Source: Synaphobranchus kaupii (taxonomy: Eukaryota; Chordata; Actinopteri; Anguilliformes; Synaphobranchidae). From it: a DNA stretch of 64,000 nucleotides. A model generated the notes under the pieces. That model had not been told where the DNA came from. It did not search any database and saw only the letters and a list, made by a program, of their open reading frames with translations. The stretch lies in the NCBI GenBank assembly GCA_029718625.1, contig CM056389.1, forward strand, positions 4,080,234-4,144,233, written 5' to 3'. Positions 45,495-57,400 of the stretch are shown one piece after another (positions within the stretch are counted from its first letter, which is position 1; each line of letters begins with the position of its first letter). Made by a program: the position numbers and the translations under genes.

Positions 45495-48400
45495 GATTGC
45501 TAATTTGGGGCAGAAGCCACTTGAGGTCTAATCTGCTCTGACGTGTTCCAGTCTCCTGAGATAGAGGGCGCTGTTTCTAAAATGAGTCTCTCAGGGAAGC
45601 CAGAGACCAAAGATGGAACTTGCAGCCCTGAGAGAAAGAGGTAAAAATATATGAATAAGACACTTAGGGCTCTGTCTTGGCCATCTTGGCGCTTGGCCTA
45701 AGCCAAGGGGCCAAGACTGGGCTTTCATTTTGAAGCTCACTTCCTGGTTGGGCTGGTAGCGGAAATTGTGCCGTTGCTCACTAGCGCCTCTGCGATTGGC
45801 TCCAGTATAGGTCTTTCACCATGTAAGTCAATGGCAGCAATGTGGTCAAAATACTCAGTCAATAAATTTTTCCCACTAAACTATTGTATTGCAATAGGTG
45901 CCCTTGCTTCATCTAATGCCTCTGCATGTGCTGATTTTTTAAAATATTGTGTTGTTTGGACAGGGTATTCACATTTGTTCAGGACCAATCAGAGGGACAG
46001 GTTGAGTCCTCTTCGGCTCCACGGAGCAGGCGCAGTTTGTACAAACGAGCGGCGAAAAAGTCTTCCGAGCTTCAATTCAGTTTTTACGAGGCCGTGGAAA
46101 GGCAATGGGTGACGTCACAGTGGCTTTGTCCATATTTTTATACAGTCTATGGTCTAACGCATGGCGTAAAGTCCATTTAGGGCGTGTCCAAGTCCACTTT
46201 TGCTATTTTAACGGCATGTTTTTTGGGCGCTAAGCACGGAGCAGTGTGCAAATGGGCTGAACCTAGTTTCTTCATTAATTATAGGTTAGGGTTAGGGTGT
46301 CTTGGGCGTGACATGCAATAAACCAATCAAAATGTCAATCCCATTCCCTTTAAAAGCAAGCTTCATCCGAAGTTCATTACCTGCATTCTAATTTTGATTG
46401 ATAAAATAAATAACGTTATTTTGCCTTAATGATGACAATAAATACAATAAAGCTGTCAGATTGTCAACCCATAGGTTCACGCATATTTTCCCTTGTTTTA
46501 TAATGTCCTGCTTATGGAAATGTGACCAACCTGTTTTACTGGTAGCGTAATGCTTTAAAACAATCCACTTTCCCAGGAAGACTGTTAAAAGTGCGATTTA
46601 CAGCAGGGGAAACAGACCTGCTCCTGTAAAGCGCACATGCAGATAATGGTATTAAAATTAATTGTGTATTAATTGGAACGTGCTGCAAATTTGTTTTCGT
46701 TTCTAATTAGACGCTTAGTTCTCTTGAAAATCGTTTTGTTCAGTTATGGAATAACAGGTGAAATCAGCTAGGTTTTAATAAGCTGAGAGTATGGAAACCT
46801 GGTCACTGTAATTTAAAAAATACGAAGGACGAAGAATAGCTAAGGTTACAATTCAGTTAACATGGTGACATTTATCTCAGTTTTTTAACCATAGGCTATC
46901 GAAAAAACCTTATGCACAGCGAATCCGCTGTAGCCTAGGCTATTTGAAAAACAATAAAAGCAATATTCACTGGACAAGGTTTTGAACTTTTTTCAGTCAC
47001 AAACCATTCTATTTACTTACAGGCTGTATTCCTAGATAAACAGAGCTGTATTGTAATGAAGCGCATTTTCAGAACTCAAATGTCCATCTATTGCAGTGCG
47101 TGAGTTTCCATTGAATGACAATTCACGCATTAGGTGTAAATGACAAGTCGCGCATTAGGCTTGATATAGGTGTTATCAGCTCCTTTTTAATGGATAGCCA
47201 TTGTCCCGTACCATCGCACATCGCCTGGATGTTGAACGGCGTGAACGCAAGGCGTTATAATGAACCATGCGCCATGCGCTCTGTCTCCATGTGCTGTGTT
47301 AGAGCTGCAGGTAGAGGATGAGGTTAACTGGAAGCTCTGTCTCCATGTGCTGTGAGTTAGAGCTGCAGTAAGAGGATGAGTTTAACTGGAAGCTCTGTCT
47401 CCATGTGCTGTGAGTTAGAGCTGCAGTAGGAGGATGAGGTTAACTGGAAGCTCTGTCTCCATGTGCTGTGAGTTAGAGCTGCAGTAAGAGGATGAGGTTA
47501 ACTGGAAGCTCTGTCTCCATGTGCTGTGAGTTAGAGCTGCAGTAAGAGGATGAGGTTAACTGGAAGCTCTGTCTCCATGTGCTGTGAGTTAGAGCTGCAG
47601 TAAGATGATGAGGTTAACTGGAAGCTCTGTCTCCATGTGCTGTGAGTTAGGGCTGCAGTAAGATGATGAGGTTAACTGTAAGCTCTGTCCATGTGCTGTG
47701 AGTTAGAGCTGCAGTAAGATGATGAGGTTAACTGGAAGCTCTGTCTCCATGTGCTGTGAGTTAGAGCTGCAGCAAGATGATGAGGTTAACTGGAAGTTCT
47801 GTCTTCATGTGCTGTGTGTTAGAGCTGCAGTAAGAGGATGAGGTTAACTGGAAGCTCTGTCTCCACGTGCTGTGTGTTAGAGCTGCAGTAAGAGGATGAG
47901 GTGAACTGGAAGCTCTGTCTCCACGTGCTGTGTGTTAGAGCTGCAGTAAGAGGATGAGGTTAACTGGAAGCTCTGTCTCCATGTGCTGTGAGTTAGAGCT
48001 GCAGTAAGAGGATGAGGTTAACTGGAAGCTCTGTCTCCATGTGCTGTGAGTTAGAGCTGCAGTAAGAGGATGAGGTTAACTGGAAGCTCTGTCTCCATGT
48101 GCTGTGAGTTAGAGCTGCAGTAAGATGATGAGGTTAACTGGAAGCTCTGTCTCCATGTGCTGTGAGTTAGGGCTGCAGTAAGATGATGAGGTTAACTGGA
48201 AGCTCTGTCCATGTGCTGTGAGTTAGAGCTGCAGTAAGATGATGAGGTTAACTGGAAGCTCTGTCTCCATGTGCTGTGAGTTAGAGCTGCAGCAAGATGA
48301 TGAGGTTAACTGGAAGTTCTGTCTTCATGTGCTGTGTGTTAGAGCTGCAGTAAGAGGATGAGGTTAACTGGAAGCTCTGTCTCCACGTGCTGTGTGTTAG

Positions 48401-51400
48401 AGCTGCAGTAAGAGGATGAGGTGAACTGGAAGCTCTGTCTCCATGTTTTGTTCACAGGGTCCACGAGGAAAGAGCAGGGTCACCTGTGCCCAGTTGTCTG
48501 TCTATGAAGAGTGATCGATCAATGGATCCTCCACTTAACTTCAGAAGGGGATTTACTGGAGAGCCAAGGTAATTAAACTGGTTTATATTGATTCTACTGT
48601 TTAATTATACTTCAGTGTCACTGGCACCTTCTGGCTCCCCCAGGAGAAAAAACAAAACAAAACAGCCACAATGGTTGTTCCCTTGAGTTTTGAGAGTAGC
48701 AATAGGCCTAAAATCAATACATAACTTAGCTTTGGTGTTGCTAGGAATATTTCTTTAAATTGCTTAAATGTTTGCATATACAGCAATATTGTTGGGGCCT
48801 AGGATAACATCATCTATCCACTAAGATTTATGGGCATCGTGATGTCAAAGACGATCTGTGCATTCTTGTTTGACAGCTTATGGCAAATTGCCTCATTGGC
48901 AACGGAATTCATTTAGACCTGGCCTGTAGATTAAATTTAACCAGCGATTTGTGTTTTATTGCAATGAAAAAGCAGATTCCATTGCCTCAATCTAAATGTT
49001 CATGTAGCCTACACATGGATTACATTTTAACTTGTGATCACCCTTAATGAGCAGGGAATGATGTTGTGGGGGAATTTGCCTCAGAGTTACCAGAGCCCAT
49101 AGAGAGAGACTAAAATCTCTGTATTTACGGTCTCCTGTAAGGTTCTCCCGATCATTGGAGAAAAACCTTGCACTTTGATAGCTTTATCAAAATATCCTAA
49201 CTTTAGCTATGAGTGAAATAAGTTACCAACGTACCTAGCTAACTGCAAACTATTATCTGTCTACTCTATTATCCAGCCTATCGCAGTACCCAACTGCGGA
49301 CATAAAACCTAGACTAGGCTACTCCACGTCGCAGAAGCAAATAAAAAATGTATTTATTTATTTTTTTAAAAAGACAAGTGGTCTATGTTTATTGTCACTG
49401 GCACCTTTCTGGCGTAGGTGGGGGTATTATCACATTCAGGTGTAGGTGAGGGGTATTATGTCATATTCAGATGCACTGTGACTTAGAGCTGCAGTAAGAG
49501 GATGAGGTTAACTGGAAGCTCTGTATCCATGTGCTGTGAGTTAGAGCTGCAGTAAGATGATGAGGTTTACTGGAAGCTCTGTCTCCATGTGCTGTGTGTT
49601 AGAGCTGCAGTAAGAGGATGAGGTTAACTGGAAGCTCTGTCTCCATGTGCTGTGAGTTAGAGCTGCAGTAAGATGATGAGGTTAACTGTAAGCTCTGTCT
49701 CCATGTGCTGTGAGTTAGAGCTGCAGCAAGATGATGAGGTTAACTGGAAGTTCTGTCTTCATGTGCTGTGAGTTAGAGCTGCAGTAAGAGGATGAGGTTA
49801 ACTGGAAGCTCTGTCTCCATGTGCTGTGAGTTAGAGCTGCAGCAAGATGATGAGGTTAACTGGAAGCTCTGTCTCCATGTGCTGTGAGTTAGAGATGCAG
49901 TAAGATGATGAGGTTTACTGGAAGCTCTGTCTCCATGTGCTGTGTGTTAGAGCTGCAGTAAGAGGATGAGGTTAACTGGAAGCTCTGTCTCCATGTGCTG
50001 TGAGTTAGAGCTGCAGTAAGATGATGAGGTTAACTGGAAGCTCTGTCTCCATGTGCTGTGAGTTAGAGCTGCAGCAAGATGATGAGGTTAACTGGAAGTT
50101 CTGTCTTCATGTGCTGTGAGTTAGAGCTGCAGTAAGAGGATGAGGTTAACTGGAAGCTCTGTCTCCATGTGCTGTGAGTTAGAGCTGCAGCAAGATGATG
50201 AGGTTAACTGGAAGCTCTGTCTCCATGTGTTGTGAGTTAGAGATGCAGTAAGATGATGAGGTTTACTGGAAGCTCTGTCTCCATGTGCTGTGAGTTAGAG
50301 CTGCAGTAAGAGGATGAGGTTAACTGGAAGCTCTGTCTCCATGTGCTGTGTGTTAAAGCTGCAGTAAGATGATGAGGGTAACTGGAAGCTCTGTCTCCAT
50401 GTGCTGTGAGTTAGAGCTGCAGCAAGATGATGAGGTTAACTGGAGGTTCTGTCTCCATGTGCTGTGAGTTAGAGCTGCAGTAAGAGGATGAGGTTAACTG
50501 GAAGCTCTGTCTCCATGTGCTGTGTGTTAGAGCTGCAGTAAGAGGATGAGGTTAACTGGAAGCTCTGTCTCCATGTTTTGTTCACAGGGTCCAGGAGGAA
50601 AGAGCAGGGTCACCTGTGCCCAGTTGTCTGTCTATGAAGAGTGATCGATCAATGGATCCTCCACTTAACTTCAGAAGCGGATTTACAGGAGAGCCAAGGT
50701 AATTAAACTGGTTCATATTGATTCTACTGTTTAATTATACTTCAGTGTCACTGGCACCTTCTGGCTCCCCCAGGAGAAAAAACAAAACAAAATAGCCACA
50801 ATGGTTGTTCCCTTGAGTTTTGAGAGTAGCAATAGGCCTAAAATCAATACATAACTTAGCTTTGGTGTTGCTAGGAATATTTCTTTAAATTGCTTAAAAG
50901 TTTGCATATACAGCAATAGTGTTGGGGCCTAGGATACCATCGTCTATCGACTAAGATTTATGGGCATCGTGATGTCAAAGACGATCTGTGCATTCTTGTT
51001 TGACAGCTTATGGCAAATTGCCTCATTGGCAACGGAATTCATTTAGACGTGGCCTGTAGATTAAATTTAACCAGCGATTTGTGTTTTATTGCAATGAAAA
51101 AGCAGATTCCATTGCCTCAATCTAAATGTTCATGTAGCCTACACATGGATTAAATTTTAACTTGTGATCACCCTTAATGAGCAGGGAATGATGTTGTGGG
51201 GGAATTTGCCTCAGAGTTACCAGAGCCCATAGAGAGAGACTAAAATCTCTGTATTTACGCTCTCCTGTAAGCTTCTCCCGATCATTGGAGAAAAACCTTG
51301 CACTTTAATAGCTTTATCAAAATATCCTAACTTTAGCTATGAGTGAAATAAGTTACCAACGTACCTAGCTAACTGCAAACTATTATCTGTCTACTCTATT

Positions 51401-54400
51401 ATCCAGCCTATCGCAGTACCCAACTGCGGACATAAAACCTAGACTAGGCTACTCCACGTCGCAGAAGCAAATAAAAAATTTAATTTTTTTTTTTTTTTAA
51501 AGACAAGTGGTCTATGTTTATTGTCACTGGCACCTTTCTGGCGTCGGTGGGTGTATTATCACTTTCAGGTGTAGGTGAGGGGTATTATGTCATATTCAGA
51601 TGCACCGTGACTTAGAGCTGCAGTAAGAGGATGAGGTTAACTGGAAGCTCTGTCTCCATGTGCTGTGAGTTAGAGCTGCAGTAAGAGGATGAGGTTAACT
51701 GGAAGCTCTGTCTCCATGTGCTGTGAGTTAGAGCTGCAGTCAGAGGATGAGGTTAACTGGAAGCTCTGTCTCCATGTGCTGTGAGTTAGAGCTGCAGTCA
51801 GAGGATGAGGTTAACTGGAAGCTCTGTCCATGTGCTGTGAGTTCGAGCTGCAGTAAGAGGATGAGGTTAGCTGGAAGCTCTGTCTCCGTGTGCTGTGAGT
51901 TTGAGCTGCAGTAAGAGGATGAGGTTAACTGGAAGCTCTGTCCATGTGCTGTGAGTTAGAGCTGCAATAAGAGGATGAGGTTAACTGGAAGCTCTGTCTC
52001 CATGTGCTGTGAGTTTGAGCTGCAGTAAGATGATGAGGTTAACTGTAAGCTCTGTCCATGTGCTGTGAGTTAGAGCTGCAGTAAGATGATCAGGTTAACT
52101 GGAAGCTCTGTCTCCATGTGCTGTGAGTTAGAGCTGCAGTAAGAGGATGAGTTTAACTGGAAGCTCTGTCTCCATGTGCTGTGAGTTTGAGCTGCAGTAA
52201 GAGGATGAGGTTAACTGGAAGCTCTGTCTCCATGTGCTGTGAATTAGAGCTGCAGTAAGAGGATGAGGTTAACTGGAAGCTCTGTCTCCATGTGCTGTGA
52301 GTTAGAGCTGCAGTAAGAGGATGAGGTTAACTGGAAGCTCTGTCTCCATGTGCTGTGAGTTAGAGCTGCAGTAAGAGGATGAGGTTAACTGGAAGCTCTG
52401 TCTCCATGTGCTGTGAGTTAGAGCTGCAGTAAGAGGATGAGGTTAACTGGAAGCTCTGTCTCCATGTGCTGTGAGTTAGAGCTGCAGTAAGAGGATGAGA
52501 TTAACTGGAAGCTCTGTCTCCATGTGCTGTGAGTTAGAGCTGCAGTAAGAGGATGAGGTTAACTGGAAGCTCTGTCTCCATGTGCTGTGAGTTAGAGCTG
52601 CAGTTAGAGGATGAGGTTAACTGGAAGCTCTGTCTCCATGTGCTGTGAGTTAGAGCTGCAGTAAGAGTTTAACTGAATTCTGCTTCTCATGATTTGTTCA
52701 CAGGATCCTACAGTCACTGGAGTCCAGCTGTTTAGATGAGAAGAGTTCATATAAATTATCTTCACCTAAACAGGTGAGCTCTGCTTTTTTTGATTGTTTT
52801 TAAGAGGTTATTGTGTGTTTTCTTCATTTGGTCAATTTAATTGGAATATGTGTCATGCAAATATACAAACCCCAATTCCAAAAATGTTGGGACAGGGGCA
52901 AAAAAAAAAGTTGACTGGGACGTAAACTGCTTGCAACATTGCACAGGTACACAGGTGATGCTATCATGACTGGGTATAAAAGGATATCAAAAGATTCTTG
53001 ATATCTTATTTTCAGGTGCTCTTACAAGCGATAGTATAACCTCTCTGCATTTGAATGGATCTCTGTGGGAATTGGGGGGTGGGACTAGATTAAGCTGTAA
53101 ATTACACGGGAATAGTATGGAACATATGGTTGGCTAAATGGCTGTAAGTCATCAAGGGTCTATCGGGGAAGTGAGGTTTAAGGAAAAATGTGTTTATTTT
53201 TCTGAATCCAGCAGTTCAATCACTGATTGCTCTTGTTAAAATGCCCAGCACTCTGAATACTGAACAAAAGTGATATTGCGTGCTAAAACCCCTCACTCAA
53301 CCTACATTTAATTATTTTTTAATAGATTTAATTTAATAATTATTATTAAAAATGACAATCATCAATTGAATCGCCAAATTTGTTGATAGGTCAGTCGAAC
53401 AGTAACCTGGTGGATCAACCAACAAGTCAAAACAAGGTCTAAATGAGATCTTTAGATGGAATCATTTTATTACAGGAAAAATCCTCAATTAGAATAATGA
53501 ATTGGAATCATACATTCATTAATGAACGTAGGCTCACTGTTTATAATTTACAAAAAGGAAGACATTAAAACAGATGTTAAATTGAAATTACCAGAAAAGA
53601 GAGAGATAAGCCAGAACTTGCCTGAATAATCCAATTTCAGCACAGGAGGAATAAATGAAAGCCAGCTATAAAAACTCAGCGGTCACGAGTTTACACAACC
53701 AAGGAAAAACTTGTCTGTCTGTAGACTCCAGGAATTGCTGCAGCGCACACACCACTCACAGAACTTCCCTGCTCTACAGCCCCCAACCTAGCCAGAAATA
53801 CAATAAAAATTATTACCTACATTGACATTAAGACTTTCAATTGATGATTTCAATTTTGTGTAACAGATTGGCATTCAAACTTAAAATGGAAAAGGAGACG
53901 ATGTGGCCGTGTGGTATTCTCTGGCCACGCTGGGCTTTAACCTCATAAATAGTTTTGTGTCCTGGTCTTTCGCCTCAAGGTCTTTTACCCGAAAGGTCTG
54001 AGGTATCAAACGAGCCTCAACCATCATTCTGCTGCCAGATATGCAGTAGATATGGATGGATAACTTTAAGGGTTGTTTCTCCTGACAAATTTTTCTGAAC
54101 TCTATGGAAAAATAAGTCAGTTATTTAAATTTTCCATTTTTTATTTTTATTTTTTTGCCCCAGTCCCAACTGTTTTGGAACGTGTTGCAGGCATCAAATT
54201 CGGAATTTATTTACAAAAATCAATAAAGTTGATAAGGTAAAACATTACATATCTTTTCTTTGTACCGTTTTAAATGTAAAAGAGAACTTAAAAATCACTG
54301 ATTTCTGATTTTATGTGCATTTTATATACTGTCCCAACCTTTTTGTAATTGGGGTTTGAATAATATATATGTGATATATCTTACTATAAAGGAAGAAATC

Positions 54401-57400
54401 CTCTCTGTCCTTCTGTCCGTTTTTATTTTGCTTTGCTCGACAACCGGGTACTGTATGAAGTTGAAATTCGCTAGGTGTATTGCTCGTGACCCAAGGAAGT
54501 GCACTGCTAACTGTGAAGTTGATTGGATGAGCGGTTCTCCAGAAAAGAAGCTATTTGTCCTTAAAACTATAGGAGGATATAATCTGAAGCAGCTAGAGGG
54601 TACTGTGACATCATCAGCTGCAGGCTGCATTGGAACATTATGAGCTGCAGAGGGTTTGTTGCTAAGACAACAATCGCTATATATCAAAACTGTTCAAGTG
54701 AAGTTGAAATTCACTAGCTGTATTGCTTGGGACCCAAGGAACTGCAGTGTCGACTGTGAAGTTGATTGAATCAGCGGTTCTCCAGAAAGCTGCAAGCATC
54801 AATACCGGGGCCCAAGTAATCGGCACGTTTTGTATGGGCACGGGCACTGCCCTAGTAATACATAATGCATTTACGTATAATGTTCATAATGCACTTTAAC
54901 CTCATAGTCACTGTTCCACTTCAAATCCAATGTGCTGGAGTACAGAGCCAAAACAACAACAAAACTGTTGTCCTAACACATTTGGAGTGCACTGTATAAA
55001 ATATAATGCATTTCTAATTGTTACCAACCCCCCTCTTTGATGGCTCGTCTAGGGGTAGAAAGGGGGAAAACGTAACATGCCGTGAACAGAACTACAAGGA
55101 CAAGGAGTGTAAAAAGACCAAAAGTAACAAAAGGTTTATTTCCAAATAATAATAATAATCATTTCCAAATAATAATAATAATCATCACCTCAACACGAGG
55201 GAAACACATAGGGAGACCAAAGGGGAGGACGCCATAACAAACGGGTACCAAAATAATGAAATCAACAAAACACCCCAGCTAATTTTAAGACCCTGGCACT
55301 TCCTAGTCCCCTAACCTAAATACACAAATATCCTATTCCTGGCTGGCTGTCCCACCTAAACTAAACCAAAAATGACATGAGGCGGCACCCGCCTGGGGAA
55401 ACTAGCCTGGTGGATCTATACAAAGTCCAAACTGCGTGTTGCGCGATGTAAGCCCGTGGGCATCTTACCTACTTACCTCGCCCTCCCCTGAGGCATTAAC
55501 GATTGGGAGGATAATAATAATAATAATAATAAACTTTATTTGTATAGCACCTTTCATACATAAAATGCAGCCCAAAGTGCTTAATAAGGATGACGAACGA
55601 ACACAGTACTCTTGGACAACAAAGACAAAAGCTAGAACTGTGTGGACACAAAACAGTCGTCACACACAAGACAGTACAACAGAAACAAAACACCGGTGGT
55701 GAGCGCAATCTCTTCTCTATACAGAGGGAGCGAAAAGTTTAAATAAACGCGGACGACCCTCTGATTGGACGCTGGACAAACAGGTAGACGAACACCATTG
55801 GTCGATGGACAACACGGAGAAGCCGAAGCAATGCCTGGGAGAGAGACAGAAAGAGAGAGAGACAGAGAGAAAAACCAACCTGCAACATTACAGACGCGAT
55901 CTGACTATCGCGTCCGTAACACTAATGTTCATTAATGCCAAATATTGCACTTAACATTTATAACATATTACAACTTTGACAAAGATTACTCCCAACCACA
56001 GTGTAACGTCATACTCCCATGATAAACCACCTTTTTATTAACACATTTTAAACATGCTTTATATCAAGAGGTATAAAAATTTCCCTGCATTTAAAAATAG
56101 GAAATATTTGGGAAGAAGAGAATCCTGAGTGGATGGCCATGCAAAAGAAGCCTTAGTGCTAATGCTAACGTGCTACACATTCAACCTCACGTCACTTTCC
56201 AAGATGGCAGCATGTCAGTTCTTGTCAGTGTTTGTGTCTAAAAACTTTTTAAAAAATTAAGTGTCTAAACCTTTTCTTAAAGTTGTTAAAGTGTCTTCAA
56301 CCTGTGTTTTATATAGCCTACATATTCCTTTTGTGTCCATTTAAGGCATTCACAGTTTTATTTCGGGAAGAATAGCTACCTACAACATTTACAAGGATTC
56401 CGAGCTCTGCTCCTTTTTCGTTGCTGAGAAACTTTTAACCGAGAAGAAAACTAACCTGCGGGCATGGCTAGTTGCGTAGCCTGCCTCGGCTACCTGGATT
56501 TGATTCCCAGTCTGTGGATAAATGGGATTTTAAACCTGCATTAACCACATTTTACCTTCTGTAAAGTGTGGACAAATCCATCCATTCCATCGGAGCGGAC
56601 ACATCACCCGCTCACTCTTTGCTATTTACTTGACTGAAAGACAGTGAAAATGAAAATCGGTTTGGCTTTGCTTTGCCTACTGGTTTTCTGTGACTATATG
56701 GATGTTGGACTCCTTTCGGCGAGCGAATCTGACCACATCTTGCTTCCTCATTTAGATTTTTTGCACAAGGAAACTTTCTCTGTCCCACTTAAATGGAAAG
56801 GTATAGTAGGCTGCCCATGCACTTATTCTCTTTCAGTTTTTTTTTTGATACGATGCCATAAATTTACTCCGCCTTCATTGCCTTTTCCTTTTGAAAGACT
56901 TGCTCAATATCTTTGCAAATTCTCCTCCTTTTACGAATTATTTTATTTCAAAAACTGATATGCTGTATAAAACGGCAAAGCTTAGATTTCTGGTTATTCT
57001 CCTGTTAATGATTTCTGGAAATGTTAAACCTAATCCTGGTCCTGATGGCCCTATTCAATATCATACACCTGAGGATTTTAAAAGTAGGTCTGGCTTGGGC
57101 ATTATTCACATTAATGTGCGTTTAATTTAATAGGCGGCAGTGTAGTATAATGGTTAAGGAACTGGCCTTGTAACCGAAAGGTTGCAGGTTCGATTCCCAG
57201 GTAGGACTCTGCCGTTGTACCCTTGAGCAAGGTACTTAACCTGAATTGTAAATCTGAATTGAATCAGTATATATCCAGCTGTAAAAATGGATAATATGTA
57301 TAAAAATAAAAAGTTGTGTAAGTCGCTCTGGATAAGAGCGTCTGCTAAATGCCTGTAATGTAATGTAATTTCTAAATTGGATATGGTAAAGATATGGGTG

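Noticed and set aside
48601..50916. Two matching 61-codon - strand frames
   Set aside because: They are intron sequence repeated by the 2,130-bp duplication; no domain and no start context.
57133..57205. A functional tRNA gene
   Set aside because: The B box is good but it continues into a LINE-type tail, has target duplications and no clean cloverleaf; it is the head of a SINE.
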